From Jatrophihabitans cynanchi (GTDB lineage: Bacteria > Actinomycetota > Actinomycetes > Mycobacteriales > Jatrophihabitantaceae): DNA of 64,000 nucleotides. Of the stretch, positions 1-9,358 are shown in pieces. The first letter of the stretch is position 1, and each line of letters starts with the position of its first letter. A program made the position numbers and the translations under genes. The notes beneath the pieces are model-generated. The model was not told where the DNA came from. It made no database searches and was given only the letters and a program-made list of their open reading frames with translations. The stretch covers positions 1,798,001 to 1,862,000 of the forward strand of contig NZ_CP097463.1 in NCBI RefSeq assembly GCF_027247405.1, given 5' to 3'.

Positions 1-360
1 CATGCCGTCGACGACCAGGTCGGCGCCGGCCAGCAGCTGCGGGTCGGCTTCGTGGGCGCGTCCGCGGGCCCGGTCGAACGCGACCAGCCCGTCGGCGTGC
101 GCGCGTGCCGGGTCGAGCAACAGCGCGTCCACCCGTGCTCCGCGCGCGGCCAGCCGGGCGCCGGCGAACAACGCATCGCCGCCGTTGTTCCCGCCGCCGA
201 CGAGCAGCACGACGTGTGCGCCGTAGACGCGGTCGAGCAGCGCGGCGCACTGCACCGACAGCGCGTGCGCGGCCCGCTGCATCAGCTCACCTTCAGGCAG
301 CCGCGCCATCGCGTCGGACTCGGCGGCACGCACCTGCGCGACGGAGTGCACGCCGCGCAT
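1..360 (-). CDS. nnr: NAD(P)H-hydrate epimerase/dehydratase, N-terminal part (cut by window edge)
   Basis: The first 120 codons of a YjeF_N (NAD(P)HX epimerase) domain are visible; the rest, normally including the ADP-dependent dehydratase domain in actinobacteria, lies beyond position 1. The diagnostic stretch VGGGNNGGDALFAG is at about residues 54-67. The enzyme repairs hydrated, inactive NAD(P)H in the cytoplasm. The ATG shares its A with the TGA of acpS (TGATG), so the two are translationally coupled, as in many actinobacteria. Identity is firm from the motif; the presence of the C-terminal domain is inferred. Confidence 0.9.
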   Translation of the reverse strand, partial: MRGVHSVAQVRAAESDAMARLPEGELMQRAAHALSVQCAALLDRVYGAHVVLLVGGGNNGGDALFAGARLAARGARVDALLLDPARAHADGLVAFDRARGRAHEADPQLLAGADLVVDGM

Positions 361-731
361 CAGCCGGACTCCGCGATCACGGTCGCCGACGCGATCCCGC
401 CGTCGTGCGAGAGCGAGACGTGCCAGCGCGTCACGCCCAGTGCGGCGGCCCGCTCCGCGACCGTCCCGGTCACCGCGAGCGAGGGCCGGCCCACGTCGTC
501 GGTGCTGATCTCGGCGTCCGTCCAGAGCATCCCGCCACCTCCGCCCAATGCCTTCGCCAGCGCCTCCTTGGCCGCGAACCGGGCCGCAAGCGATTCGGCC
601 GAACGCGGTTCGCCGCCGGGAGTGACGAGCTCTGCCCGCGTGAACAGGCGGCGCGAGAGCGAGGGCGTGCGCTCGATCGCCTCGGCGAACCGGGCGACCG
701 GGCACACGTCGATACCCACGCCGACGATCAC
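360..731 (-). CDS. acpS: Holo-[acyl-carrier-protein] synthase
   Basis: This 123-residue protein transfers the phosphopantetheine arm of CoA to a serine of acyl carrier protein, activating it for fatty acid synthesis. The metal-binding motif [10 protein letters not shown] is at residues 6-15, and the second signature, [14 protein letters not shown], is at about 50-63. The C-terminal WHVSLSHDG strand is also present. Length is typical of the family. It lies between a ferredoxin-NADP reductase gene (8 bp away) and nnr (1-bp overlap), the usual actinobacterial acpS-nnr pairing. Confidence 0.95.
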   Translation of the reverse strand: MIVGVGIDVCPVARFAEAIERTPSLSRRLFTRAELVTPGGEPRSAESLAARFAAKEALAKALGGGGGMLWTDAEISTDDVGRPSLAVTGTVAERAAALGVTRWHVSLSHDGGIASATVIAESG

Positions 732-739
732 GAAACCCC

Positions 740-1762
740 TTACGCCGTAGGCGATCCGCCCTCAGGCGCATAGTCGGACAAGTGCCCGGGGAAAGCGGAC
801 ACCTTCGGGTTCAGGTAGGCGGCCGCATTGTTGACCGCGGTAGCGACCTCGCCGAAGCCGGTGGCGATCAGCTTCACCTTGCCGTCGTAGTCGACGATGT
901 CGCCGGCGGCGTAGATGCCCGGCACGGTGGTGCGGCCCTGCGTGTCGACGACGATCTGCCGCTTCTGGATGTCGATACCCCACTCCATCAGCGGGCCGAG
1001 GTTGGCGGTGAAGCCGAGGGCGGCCACCAACTTGTCGCACGGCAGCGTGCTGATCTCGCCCTTGATGTCGACGTCCACCTCGGCCACGTCCGGCTCGCCG
1101 CGCACGGCGCTGACCTGCGCATCGGTCAGCATCGCCACTGACGACGCCTTGAGCAGCTCGACCGAGTGCGGGTGCGCCCGGAACTCGCCACGGCGGTGCA
1201 CGATCGTCACCGACTTGCCGATCGGCTCGAGCATCAGCGCCCAGTCCAGCGCGGAGTCGCCACCGCCGACCACGACGATGTGCTGGCCCTCGTACGCGGT
1301 CGGATCGGGCACGAAGTGGAACAGGCCGCGGCCCAGGTACTCCTCCCCGGCCGGCAGCGGCCGCGGCGAGAACGTCCCGATCCCGCCGGTGATCACGATC
1401 GCGCGGCACTCGATGCGCGTGCCCTCGGACGTGGTGACCGCGAACTGTGCGCCCTCGCCGTCGCCGACCACCCGCTCCAGGCCGACCGCTTGATGGCCGA
1501 GCAGGTACTGCGGGTCGTGCGGCGCCGCCTGGGCGAGCAGCTGCGCGACGAGCTCCCGTCCCTTGATCGCGGGGAAGCCCGCGACGTCGAAGATCGCCTT
1601 CTCCGGGTACATCGCGGTGATCTGGCCGCCCGGTTCCTCCAGCGAGTCGAGCACGGCCGTCGACAGCTTGCGCACGCCGGCGTAGTAGGCGCCGAACAGG
1701 CCCACCGGGCCCGCGCCGACGATGAGCAGGTCCACCGCGATGTTGCCCGTACCGTCCGTCAC
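740..1762 (-). CDS. Thioredoxin-reductase-like ferredoxin--NADP(+) reductase
   Basis: A 340-residue two-dinucleotide-fold flavoprotein. The FAD loop GAGPVG is at residues 16-21 and the NADPH loop GGGDSA at 166-171. The C-terminal FAD motif, beginning AAGD, is followed by [17 protein letters not shown]. There is no CxxC redox pair, which separates it from true thioredoxin reductases and matches the YumC-type ferredoxin/flavodoxin-NADP reductases. It probably moves electrons between NADPH and ferredoxin in the cytosol. The start is GTG. It lies between glmS and acpS on the same strand, 49 bp after glmS and 8 bp before acpS, with no obvious functional link to either. Confidence 0.85.
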   Translation of the reverse strand: MTDGTGNIAVDLLIVGAGPVGLFGAYYAGVRKLSTAVLDSLEEPGGQITAMYPEKAIFDVAGFPAIKGRELVAQLLAQAAPHDPQYLLGHQAVGLERVVGDGEGAQFAVTTSEGTRIECRAIVITGGIGTFSPRPLPAGEEYLGRGLFHFVPDPTAYEGQHIVVVGGGDSALDWALMLEPIGKSVTIVHRRGEFRAHPHSVELLKASSVAMLTDAQVSAVRGEPDVAEVDVDIKGEISTLPCDKLVAALGFTANLGPLMEWGIDIQKRQIVVDTQGRTTVPGIYAAGDIVDYDGKVKLIATGFGEVATAVNNAAAYLNPKVSAFPGHLSDYAPEGGSPTA

Positions 1763-1811
1763 AGCCGCGAGCCTACCGACAGCGGGCTGCGAACAGGCGG
1801 TCGCCGCGCAG

Positions 1812-3659
1812 TCACTCCACCGTGACGGATTTGGCCAGGTTACGCGGTTTGTCGACGTCGTAGCCGCGAGCCTGCGCGATCTCGGCGGCCAGCACCTGCA
1901 GCGGCACCGTGGTGACGAACGGGGTGAGCAGCGTCGGCACGGCCGGTACCTCGATCAGGTAGTCGGCGTGGCTGCGCGCAACCAGGTCGCCCTCCTCGGC
2001 GATCACGATGGTGCGCGCGCCCCGGGCCTTGATCTCGGCGATGTTGCTGCCCATCTTCTGGTGCAACACCGGACGGCCGATCGGCGAGGGCATGATGACG
2101 ACCACCGGCAGGCCGTCCTCGATGAGCGCGATCGGGCCGTGCTTGAGCTCGCCGGCCGGGAAGCCCTCGGCGTGCATGTACGCCAGCTCCTTGAGCTTGA
2201 GCGCGCCCTCCAGCGCGACCGGGTAGCCGACGTGCCGGCCGAGGAACAGCACCGCCTTGGACGTCGCGATCTCGCGGGCCACGGCCCGGACCGCGTCCAG
2301 CTGCTCGAGCACCCGCGCGATCTGGTCCGGGATCGCGGCCAGGGCGTCGAACTCACGCTGGATCTCATCGACGTACTTGGTGCCGCGGGCCTGCGCGAGC
2401 GCCAGGCCCACCAGTTCGACGGCGGCGATCTGTGCCAGGAACGCCTTCGTGGACGCGACCCCGATCTCCGGGCCGGCGTGGGTGTACAGCACGGCGTCGG
2501 ACTCGCGCGGGATCTGCGCGCCGTTGGTGTTGCAGATGGCGAGCACCTTGGCCCGCTGGGTGCGCGCGTACCGCACCGCTTCGAGCGTGTCGGCGGTCTC
2601 GCCCGACTGGCTGATCGCGACGACTAGCGTCTGGCGGTCCAGCACCGGGTCGCGGTAGCGGAACTCCGACGCCAGCTCGACCTCGACGGGAACCCGGGTC
2701 CAGTGTTCGATCGCCTGCTTGCCGATCAGCCCGGCGTGGAACGAGGAGCCACATGCGACGACAAACACCTTGTCGACGTCGCGCAACTCCTGCGCGTCCA
2801 GACGCTGCTCGTCCAGCACGATCTGCCCGTTCAGCAGGTGGCCACGCAGTGTGTCCGCGACGGCGCCGGGCTGCTCGTCGATCTCCTTGAGCATGAAGTA
2901 GTCGTAGCCGCCCTTCTCGGCGGCGGCGAGGTCCCAGTCGACGTGGAAGTGGTTGCCGTCGACGGGCGCACCGGTGAAGTCGGTGATGGTGTAGCCGTCG
3001 CGGCGGATCTGCACGACCTGGTCCTGCCCGAGCTCGACCGCTTCCCGGGTGAACTCGATGAACGCGGCCACGTCGCTGCCCAGGAACATCTCGCCGTCGC
3101 CGACCCCGACGACGAGCGGAGAGTTGCGCCGCGCCGCCACGACCACGTCCGGTTCGGCGGTGTCCAGGAACACCAGGGTGAACGCGCCCTCGAGCCGCCG
3201 GCAGACCGTGCGCACCGCGTCGGCGAGGGACTCGGCGGCTCCCTGCAGTTCGGCCGCGACGAGGTGCGCGACCGTCTCGGTGTCCGTCTCGCTGACCAAC
3301 TCGACGCCGGCGGCCTCGAGCTCGGCCCGCAGCGCGGCGTAGTTCTCGATGATGCCGTTGTGGACGACGGCGATCCGCCCGGACGTGCTGGTGTGCGGGT
3401 GCGCGTTCTGGTCGTTCGGCGCGCCGTGCGTGGCCCACCGGGTGTGCCCCATCCCGGTGCTGCCGGCGATGGAACGGTTCGCCAGCTCCTTGTCCAGGTT
3501 CTCGATGCGCCCGGCCTTCTTGGCCGTCTGCATCGCACCGTCCGGCCCGATCACGGCCACGCCGGCCGAGTCGTAGCCGCGGTACTCGAGCCGCCGCAAC
3601 CCCTCGACCACGACGTCCAGGGCGGCCCTGGGCCCGACGTATCCGACGATTCCGCACAT
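1812..3659 (-). CDS. glmS: Glutamine--fructose-6-phosphate aminotransferase (isomerizing)
   Basis: This 615-residue enzyme makes glucosamine-6-phosphate from fructose-6-phosphate and glutamine, the entry step to UDP-GlcNAc and peptidoglycan. The initiator Met is followed directly by the nucleophilic Cys of the class II amidotransferase domain (MCGIVGYVG, residues 1-9). Two SIS isomerase domains fill the C-terminal part; GSSFHAG and SQSGETADT mark the first. The C-terminus NLAKSVTVE is typical. It faces the divergent MBL-fold gene. With glmM about 3.3 kb away it supplies the same pathway, and it opposes the catabolic nag cluster at 21.8-30.5 kb. No glmS-type ribozyme is evident upstream. Confidence 0.97.
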   Translation of the reverse strand: MCGIVGYVGPRAALDVVVEGLRRLEYRGYDSAGVAVIGPDGAMQTAKKAGRIENLDKELANRSIAGSTGMGHTRWATHGAPNDQNAHPHTSTSGRIAVVHNGIIENYAALRAELEAAGVELVSETDTETVAHLVAAELQGAAESLADAVRTVCRRLEGAFTLVFLDTAEPDVVVAARRNSPLVVGVGDGEMFLGSDVAAFIEFTREAVELGQDQVVQIRRDGYTITDFTGAPVDGNHFHVDWDLAAAEKGGYDYFMLKEIDEQPGAVADTLRGHLLNGQIVLDEQRLDAQELRDVDKVFVVACGSSFHAGLIGKQAIEHWTRVPVEVELASEFRYRDPVLDRQTLVVAISQSGETADTLEAVRYARTQRAKVLAICNTNGAQIPRESDAVLYTHAGPEIGVASTKAFLAQIAAVELVGLALAQARGTKYVDEIQREFDALAAIPDQIARVLEQLDAVRAVAREIATSKAVLFLGRHVGYPVALEGALKLKELAYMHAEGFPAGELKHGPIALIEDGLPVVVIMPSPIGRPVLHQKMGSNIAEIKARGARTIVIAEEGDLVARSHADYLIEVPAVPTLLTPFVTTVPLQVLAAEIAQARGYDVDKPRNLAKSVTVE

Positions 3660-3732
3660 GGGAACAGACTACGTGAGCCGGCGTCGTCGCCCGGTCACCT
3701 CGGACGCGGGCGCATCGCCTAACGTGCAGTAC

Positions 3733-4740
3733 ATGAGTGATCGCCACGCCTGGGAGCAGCCCGGGGCCCATGAAGCCGCGCCCGGCGTGTTCCGGATCCC
3801 GCTGCCGCTGCCGGGCGATCACCTCAAGGCCGTCAACGTGTACGCGATCGTCGACGGCGAGCAGGTGGTGCTGATCGACGGCGGTTGGGCGCTCGAGGAC
3901 TCGGCCGAGCTGCTCGCGGCAAGCCTGGACAAGATCGGCTTCGCGCTCGGCGGTGTCCGCGAGTTCCTGGTCACGCACGTGCACCGCGACCACTACACGC
4001 AGGCGGTGGCGATCCGCCGCCAGTTCGGCACCCCGGTCTCGCTCGGTGAGGGCGAACGCCTCGCGCTGCAGGCGATCCACACGATAGATGCGCATCCGGA
4101 CGTGGCGAACCTGTACCAGGCCGGCGCGTTCGAGCTGTCCAAGGCGCTCGCCGCGTGGCAGGGCGAGCGCGACCTCACCAACTGGGAGGACCCGGACACC
4201 TGGCTCACCGACGGGCTCGAGATCCCGCTGCAGACCCGGACGTTGCGAGTGATCGCCACCCCCGGCCACACGCGCGGCCACGTGGTCTTCCACGACGCCG
4301 GGTCGAACCTGCTCTTCGCCGGCGATCACGTGCTGCCGCACATCACGCCGTCGATCGGGATCGAGCTCAGCCGCCCGGAGTCGCCGCTGCGCGACTACCT
4401 GTCCTCGCTGCGGCTGGTCAAGGCGATGCCCGACGCGACGCTGCTGCCGGCGCACGGGCCGGTCAGCCCGTCGGCGCACGCGCGCGCCGACGAACTGCTG
4501 GACCATCACGAGAAGCGGCTCACCGCGATGGCCGGTTCGGTGGAACGGGGCGCGAGCACCGCGTTCGAGGTGGCCGACTCGATCACCTGGACCCGCCGTG
4601 AGCACCGGCTCGACGACCTGGACCTGTTCAACCAGGTGATGGCCGTCAACGAGACCATGGCCCACCTGGTCGTGCTCGCCGAGCGCGGCTGGCTGACCCG
4701 CACGAGCGTCGACGGCGTCGAGCACTTCGCCCGCGCCTGA
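3733..4740 (+). CDS. Metallo-beta-lactamase-fold hydrolase
   Basis: A 335-residue MBL-fold protein. The metal motif HVHRDH is at residues 82-87. TPGHTRGH (the third metal His), AGDHVLPHITPS (bridging Asp) and LPAHGP follow in order, so all ligands appear intact. A C-terminal helical region of about 80 residues resembles the winged-helix tail of LACTB2-like hydrolases. Substrate cannot be told; thioester or RNA-phosphoester hydrolysis are both possible. An in-frame ATG at 3658 overlaps the glmS start and gives an atypical Arg-rich leader, so 3733 is preferred. A TAACGT hexamer ends 7 nt before this ATG and could be the -10 of a leaderless transcript. Confidence 0.8.
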   Translation: MSDRHAWEQPGAHEAAPGVFRIPLPLPGDHLKAVNVYAIVDGEQVVLIDGGWALEDSAELLAASLDKIGFALGGVREFLVTHVHRDHYTQAVAIRRQFGTPVSLGEGERLALQAIHTIDAHPDVANLYQAGAFELSKALAAWQGERDLTNWEDPDTWLTDGLEIPLQTRTLRVIATPGHTRGHVVFHDAGSNLLFAGDHVLPHITPSIGIELSRPESPLRDYLSSLRLVKAMPDATLLPAHGPVSPSAHARADELLDHHEKRLTAMAGSVERGASTAFEVADSITWTRREHRLDDLDLFNQVMAVNETMAHLVVLAERGWLTRTSVDGVEHFARA

Positions 4741-4758
4741 CCCGGTTCGTACGACCCG

Positions 4759-4796
4759 CCGCGGCCTCAGGGCGCAGCGGGTTGCCCGATCGGGTC
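4759..4796. repeat. 38-bp direct repeat, copy A (over the sulP 3' end)
   Basis: The first 24 bases (4759-4782) are identical to 6887-6910, and the next 14 match at 11 positions. The copy covers the last codons and stop of sulP. It starts with CCGCGGCCTCAGGG. The second copy lies just outside arsR, so the pair brackets the sulP-arsR module in direct orientation. Confidence 0.8.
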
Positions 4797-6443
4797 CGCG
4801 GCGCCGAGCAGCGTCCTCGCGTACCCGATGGCCGCGGGGGTGTCCCGGAAGATCAGCCCGTCGCGGCGCAGGTGCTCGGCGACGCCCAGCCGCCGCAGCA
4901 CCTGGCCGTGTTGCGGACGGATCCCCGACAGCAGCACGGTGATGCCGCGGTGTTCGAGCCGGCTGATCGCATCGCCGAGCACGTGCGCGCCCGTCGCGTC
5001 CACGGTGGTCAGGCGCGACAGGCGCAGGATGATCACCCGCACGTCGGCCACCTCGGTCAGCTCGAGCAGGAAGCGGTGCGCGGCGGCGAAGAACAGCGGA
5101 CCGTCCAGGCGGTACGCCACGATGTTGCGGCTGAGCAGTTCGAACTCCTCGGCCGCGTGGTCGGCCGCGTCGAGCGGTACCTGCTCGAGCTGGGACGATC
5201 GCGCTACCGCGCGCAGCGCGAGCACGACCGCGACCGCGATGCCGACGGTGACCGCCGTGACGAGGTCGACCGCGACGGTGACCGCGAAGGTCGCAGCGAG
5301 CACCACGGCGTCGGACCTCGTGGCGCGGGCGAGCGTGGCCAGCGAGCCGACCTCGACCATCTGCACGCAGGTCGCGATCAGCACGCCGGCCAGCGCGGCC
5401 ACCGGGATCTGTGACACCCAGGGCGCGGCCAGGTAGACGACCGCGGCCAGACCCAGCGCGTGCGTGCAGGCGGCCAGCCGTGAGTTCCCGCCGGACCGGA
5501 CGTTGACCGCGGTGCGCGCGATCGCCGCCGTCGCCGGGACGCCGCCGAACAGGGGCACCACCAGGTTGGCCAGCCCCTGCCCGAACAGTTCGCGATCGGG
5601 ATCATGGCGCTGGCCGACGGTCATCCCGTCGGCGACGGTGGCGGACAGCAGCGACTCGAGCGCCCCGAGCGCGGCCACGGCCAGAGCCGACGGCAGCAAC
5701 GTGCCGATCGAGCCGGGGTCGAGGAAGCCGAGCGACGGCGCCGACAGGCCCTCCGGCAGGCTGCCGATCCGGACTACGGGCAGGTGCGTGAGCCGCGCGG
5801 TCACCGCGACGACGGCGATGGCCAGCAACGAGAACGGCACGCCGGGACGCCAGTGCACGCCGGCGAGCATGACCGCGGCCACCCCGAGGGCGATGGCGAG
5901 CGGCCACGGGTGCGGGTCGGCGGCGAAGTGGCGGACGGCGGACCAGGCCGACTGCCAGGCCTTGTCCCCGCCGCCGGCGGCCCCGAGCGCCGCAGGCACT
6001 TGTTGCAGCACGATCACCACGGCGATCCCAGCAGTGAACCCCTCGATCACCGGCGCCGGAAGGTAGCGAGCCGCGCGCCCCAACCGCAGCACGGCGGCCA
6101 GGACCAGGATCGCGCCGGCGAGCAGACCGACGGTGAGCACACCGTCGACCCCGAAGCGGTGCACGACCGGGATCAGCACGACGGTCATGGCGCCGGTCGG
6201 CCCGGACACCTGCAGGTTCGAGCCGCCGAACACGGCCGCGACCGCGCCGGCAACGATCGCGGTCACCAGGCCGGCGCCGGCCCCGGCACCTGACGCGACT
6301 CCGAACGCCAGCGCGAGCGGCAGGGCCACCAGCGACACGGTGAGGCCGGCGAGAAGGTTCTGCCGCGGATGGCGCCGGGCGGTCTGCCAGTCCGAGGCAC
6401 GCGGGAGCAGCGCGCGCGTCCGCGCGATGAACGGGTGACTCAC
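4767..6443 (-). CDS. SulP family anion transporter with STAS domain
   Basis: A 558-residue SLC26/SulP membrane protein. An amphipathic N-terminus is followed by about 10-12 hydrophobic helices (residues 28-410), beginning NLLAGLTVSLVALPLALAFG. The NLQVSGPTGAMTVV stretch near residue 85 is the family signature around the substrate site. A cytoplasmic STAS domain occupies about 435-550 (LSRLTTVDATGAHVLGDAI). Relatives move sulfate, bicarbonate or other small anions; the substrate is not resolved here. The GTG start overlaps the arsR stop by 4 bp (GTGA), so the two are co-translated. The 3' end lies in a direct repeat shared with the far side of arsR, hinting that the pair is a discrete module. 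Confidence 0.9.
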   Translation of the reverse strand: MSHPFIARTRALLPRASDWQTARRHPRQNLLAGLTVSLVALPLALAFGVASGAGAGAGLVTAIVAGAVAAVFGGSNLQVSGPTGAMTVVLIPVVHRFGVDGVLTVGLLAGAILVLAAVLRLGRAARYLPAPVIEGFTAGIAVVIVLQQVPAALGAAGGGDKAWQSAWSAVRHFAADPHPWPLAIALGVAAVMLAGVHWRPGVPFSLLAIAVVAVTARLTHLPVVRIGSLPEGLSAPSLGFLDPGSIGTLLPSALAVAALGALESLLSATVADGMTVGQRHDPDRELFGQGLANLVVPLFGGVPATAAIARTAVNVRSGGNSRLAACTHALGLAAVVYLAAPWVSQIPVAALAGVLIATCVQMVEVGSLATLARATRSDAVVLAATFAVTVAVDLVTAVTVGIAVAVVLALRAVARSSQLEQVPLDAADHAAEEFELLSRNIVAYRLDGPLFFAAAHRFLLELTEVADVRVIILRLSRLTTVDATGAHVLGDAISRLEHRGITVLLSGIRPQHGQVLRRLGVAEHLRRDGLIFRDTPAAIGYARTLLGAADPIGQPAAP

Positions 6444-6799
6444 CGGCGCGGGCCGCGGGGTGCCCGATGGCGCAGTTCGGCGAGCAACTCCCCCTGGCCG
6501 GCGAGGATCGCGGTGAGGAACCGGCGGGCAGCCGTCATCAACTCGCCGACGTCGGCAGCGGCCAGCGAGTAGGTGACGGCGCCGTCGACCCGGTCGGCCC
6601 GCACGATTCCGGCCCGGCGCAGCACGGCCAGCTGCTGGGACAGGCTGCTCGGCTCGAGTTCGAGCTCGGCGAGCAGTTCACGCACCTGCATCGGGCGCGT
6701 CTGCAGCAGCTCCAGCACCCGGATGCGCACCGGATGTCCGAGGGTGCGGAAGAAGTCGGCCTTGGCCTGGTACAGCGGGATGGGAGCCGAGCGCTTCAC
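6440..6799 (-). CDS. ArsR/SmtB-type winged-helix repressor
   Basis: A 119-residue regulator with the HTH_5 fold: FFRTLGHPVRIRVLELL at about 16-32, the recognition helix region SSLSQQLAVLRRAGIV at about 51-66, then the beta wing. It contains no cysteines, so it does not carry the ArsR or CadC metal thiolate sites and probably senses something else. It is the first gene of an arsR-sulP operon with a 4-bp GTGA overlap, so it most likely represses the transporter and itself. The start is GTG at 6799 with no clear Shine-Dalgarno; the short AT-rich upstream segment holds a candidate operator. Confidence 0.88.
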   Translation of the reverse strand: MKRSAPIPLYQAKADFFRTLGHPVRIRVLELLQTRPMQVRELLAELELEPSSLSQQLAVLRRAGIVRADRVDGAVTYSLAAADVGELMTAARRFLTAILAGQGELLAELRHRAPRGPRR

Positions 6800-6840
6800 G
6801 GTGATGATTGTTTATGTAATTGCAAACTTCTTCAAGTCGT
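6800..6840 (-). promoter_or_regulatory. AT-rich promoter/operator segment for arsR-sulP
   Basis: A markedly AT-rich stretch in a very GC-rich setting lies directly before the arsR GTG. It contains the near-palindrome TGTAATTGCA (6815-6824; 8 of 10 bases symmetric), a size and position typical for an ArsR-family operator. The exact -10 and -35 cannot be assigned with confidence. Confidence 0.5.
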
Positions 6841-6886
6841 CAACCGAGTGACCTGCGCCATTGGCTCTGTCCGATCAGGCAACCGT

Positions 6887-6924
6887 CCGCGGCCTCAGGG
6901 CGCAGCGGGTCGCTCGATCAGGTC
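6887..6924. repeat. 38-bp direct repeat, copy B (between glmM and arsR)
   Basis: Near-identical to 4759-4796, with 24 of 24 and then 11 of 14 bases matching. Read on the minus strand it encodes a relic of the SulP C-terminus, ending RPAAP and stop, although it now lies downstream of glmM and outside the sulP-arsR pair. Its edge touches the glmM stop codon. Confidence 0.8.
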
Positions 6925-8284
6925 AGACGGATGCGACGACCGCTGCGACGCGCCGGGCGATCGCGTCGGCGTGCTCCTGCGTGCCGGCCTCGACCATCAC
7001 CCGCACCAGTTGCTCGGTGCCCGACGGGCGCAACAGGATCCGCCCCGCGTCGCCGAGTTCGGCGGCCGCCGCCGACACCGCGCCGGTGACTGCCGCCGAG
7101 GCTGCCACCGCTGCCTTGTCGCCCACCCGGACGTTGACCAGCACCTGCGGCAACCGGTGCACCACGGCGCCCAGCTTGGCGAGGGGCTCGCCGGTCCGCA
7201 CGACCCGCGCCATAAGGTGCAGCGCGGTCAGCAGCCCGTCGCCGGTGGTGGCGGCGTCGGTGAACACCACGTGCCCGCTCTGCTCCCCGCCGAGGTTGAG
7301 ACCGCGCGCGCGCAGCGCTTCGAGCACGTAGCGGTCACCGACCGCGGTGGTGACGACCGCGATACCGGCCTCGCGCATCGCGTGGTGAAAGCCCAGGTTG
7401 CTCATGACCGTGGCGACGACCGTGTCCTCGCGAAGCAGCCCGGACTCGCGCAGCGACAGCGCGCAGATCGCCAGGATCTGATCGCCGTCGACGAGCACGC
7501 CGGACGAGTCGACCGCCAGGCAGCGATCGGCGTCACCGTCGTGGGCGATCCCGAGGTCGGCACCGGCCGCCTGCACGGCGGCGATCAAGCCGTCCAGGTG
7601 CGTGGAACCGACCCCGTCATTGATGTTCAGCCCGTCCGGCGCCGCGGCGATCTCGCTCACCCGGGCGCCCGCGCGGCGATACAGTTCGGGCGCGACCAGG
7701 GAGGCGGCGCCGTGCGCGCAGTCGACGACCACGTGCAGCCCGTCCAAGCGCTGCGGAACGGCCCCGAGCAGATGGGTGAGGTAGCGCTCGGCCGCATCGG
7801 TCGCGTCCCGCACCCGGCCGATCTGGGCGCCGGTGGGGCGGCTTGCCGGCCCGGTGACGACGGCCTGTTCGATCTCGAGTTCGAGCTGGTCCGGCAGCTT
7901 GTGGCCACCGCGCGCGAACAGCTTGATGCCGTTGTCGGGCATCGGGTTGTGCGAGGCCGACAGCATCACGCCCAGGTTGGCGCCGTACGCCGCGGTGAGG
8001 AAGGCGATCGCCGGGGTGGGCAGCACGCCCACCCGCAGCACGTCGGCACCGGACGAGGTCAGCCCGGCCACCACCGCGGCCTCGAGCATCTCGCCGGACG
8101 CGCGGCCGTCGCGGCCGACCACCGCGAGCGGACGCTGCGCCCCCGCGGTGGCCGTGCCGGCTGTGTCCCCGAGGTGCGCGACCAGCACCCGAGCCGCCGC
8201 GCCGGCGACGGCGAGGGCGAGTTCGGGCGTCAGGTCGCCGTTCGCGAGGCCGCGAACGCCGTCGGTGCCGAAGAGCTGGCGCAC
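6923..8284 (-). CDS. glmM: Phosphoglucosamine mutase
   Basis: This 453-residue alpha-D-phosphohexomutase converts glucosamine-6-phosphate to glucosamine-1-phosphate for UDP-GlcNAc synthesis. Landmarks in order are GTDGVRG (6-12), the phosphoserine loop SASHNP (109-114), the Mg loop DGDADR (249-254), the sugar loop GGEQSGH (332-338) and the phosphate loop RPSGTE (419-424). All key residues are intact. The GTG start shares one base with the rpsI stop (TAGTG), giving the conserved rplM-rpsI-glmM operon. GlmM acts after GlmS, encoded upstream in the same region. Confidence 0.97.
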   Translation of the reverse strand: MRQLFGTDGVRGLANGDLTPELALAVAGAAARVLVAHLGDTAGTATAGAQRPLAVVGRDGRASGEMLEAAVVAGLTSSGADVLRVGVLPTPAIAFLTAAYGANLGVMLSASHNPMPDNGIKLFARGGHKLPDQLELEIEQAVVTGPASRPTGAQIGRVRDATDAAERYLTHLLGAVPQRLDGLHVVVDCAHGAASLVAPELYRRAGARVSEIAAAPDGLNINDGVGSTHLDGLIAAVQAAGADLGIAHDGDADRCLAVDSSGVLVDGDQILAICALSLRESGLLREDTVVATVMSNLGFHHAMREAGIAVVTTAVGDRYVLEALRARGLNLGGEQSGHVVFTDAATTGDGLLTALHLMARVVRTGEPLAKLGAVVHRLPQVLVNVRVGDKAAVAASAAVTGAVSAAAAELGDAGRILLRPSGTEQLVRVMVEAGTQEHADAIARRVAAVVASV

Positions 8285-8676
8285 TACCGCTTGGAGTACT
8301 GCGGCGCCTTGCGGGCCTTCTTCAGTCCGTACTTCTTGCGCTCCTTGACCCGCGGGTCACGGGTGAGGAAGCCGGCCTTCTTCAGGGCCGGACGGTCCTC
8401 CGGCTCCAGGCCGATCAGCGCGCGCGCGATCGCCAGGCGCAGCGCACCCGCCTGGCCGGTGACTCCGCCGCCGGTCAGCGACGCGATGACGTCGAACTGG
8501 CCGTCCTTCTCCAGCGTCACGAACGGCTCGCGGATCAACTGCTGGTGCACCTTGTTCGGGAAGTAGTTCTCCAGGGTGCGCCCGTTCAGCTTGAACTCGC
8601 CGCTGCCCGGGATGAGCCGGACGCGGACGACGGCCTCCTTGCGACGGCCGACGACTGGGGCATTGGCGTTGCTCAC
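8284..8676 (-). CDS. rpsI: 30S ribosomal protein S9
   Basis: A 130-residue uS9. It has the [12 protein letters not shown] strand near the N-terminus, the [20 protein letters not shown] helix and the basic C-terminal tail ending SKR that reaches the P-site tRNA in the ribosome. The GTG start overlaps the rplM stop by 4 bp (GTGA), and its own stop overlaps glmM by 1 bp, so the three genes form one transcription unit. Confidence 0.97.
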   Translation of the reverse strand: MSNANAPVVGRRKEAVVRVRLIPGSGEFKLNGRTLENYFPNKVHQQLIREPFVTLEKDGQFDVIASLTGGGVTGQAGALRLAIARALIGLEPEDRPALKKAGFLTRDPRVKERKKYGLKKARKAPQYSKR

Positions 8677-9113
8677 TGGCTTACCTGCTTGATCTCGAAC
8701 GGCTGGGGCTTCTGCGCGGCGTGCGGGTGCTCGGGTCCGGCGTAGACCTTCAGCTTCTTCAGCTGGGCCCGGCCGATGCTGTTCTTCGGCAGCATGCCCT
8801 TGACCGCGAGCTCGATGACCCGCTCGGGCTTGGTCTCGAGCAGCTCACCGACGGTGCGCTTGGACAGGCCGCCCGGGTAGCCCGAGTGGCGGTACCGGTA
8901 TTCGTCGCGCTTGGCGGCGGCGACGGCGACCTTCTCGGCGTTCACGACGATGACGAAGTCGCCGACGTCGATGTGGTTGGCGAACTGCGGCTTGTGCTTG
9001 CCGCGCAGCAACCGGGCGGTCTGGCTCGCCAGCCGGCCCAGCACCACGTCGTTCGCGTCGATGACGTGCCAGCGGCGCTCGATCTCGCCGGGCTTGGGGC
9101 TGTAGGTACCCAC
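8673..9113 (-). CDS. rplM: 50S ribosomal protein L13
   Basis: A 146-residue uL13, one of the early-assembling proteins of the large subunit. [18 protein letters not shown] (about 13-30) and the [10 protein letters not shown] loop are diagnostic. The GTG at 9113 gives the family N-terminus [10 protein letters not shown]; an upstream extension to 9233 is open but has no L13 character. It heads the rplM-rpsI-glmM operon, with a convincing promoter about 130 bp upstream. Confidence 0.95.
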   Translation of the reverse strand: MGTYSPKPGEIERRWHVIDANDVVLGRLASQTARLLRGKHKPQFANHIDVGDFVIVVNAEKVAVAAAKRDEYRYRHSGYPGGLSKRTVGELLETKPERVIELAVKGMLPKNSIGRAQLKKLKVYAGPEHPHAAQKPQPFEIKQVSQ

Positions 9114-9239
9114 TGATCCCACTCTCTCGGTCTTCACGCCGCGAGCCGACTCGCTGCCGGACGGCGCCCCCACGGTCGGTTCTGTCGAGACCCCGGGGCA
9201 TGGCCTGCGCGCGCAGGGACGCCTGCGCACCAATCGGCC

Positions 9240-9269
9240 ACTCTACCGGGGGCCGCGGACCGGCTCCAA
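9240..9269 (-). promoter_or_regulatory. Probable promoter of rplM-rpsI-glmM
   Basis: On the minus strand a TTGGAG -35 (9264-9269) and a TAGAGT -10 (9240-9245) are separated by 18 bp. This leaves a leader of about 120 nt before the rplM GTG. The architecture matches the candidate infA and rpsL promoters in this window. The segment also faces the divergent sortase gene. Confidence 0.55.
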
Positions 9270-9358
9270 ATCGCGCGGTCCGCCGAATCTCATGCCGGCT
9301 TCACTCGTTGAGCCAGGAGTCCAGGCAGTCCGACGCACGGAACGGGGGCATCGCAGCC

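Noticed and set aside
740-1762. Thioredoxin reductase
   Set aside because: No CxxC redox-active pair is present in the NADPH domain; the sequence fits ferredoxin-NADP reductase of the YumC type.
9114-9358. Start of the sortase at 9200
   Set aside because: The added 53 residues are Arg/Cys-rich with no sortase similarity and overlap the rplM promoter; ATG 9359 gives a normal transmembrane start.
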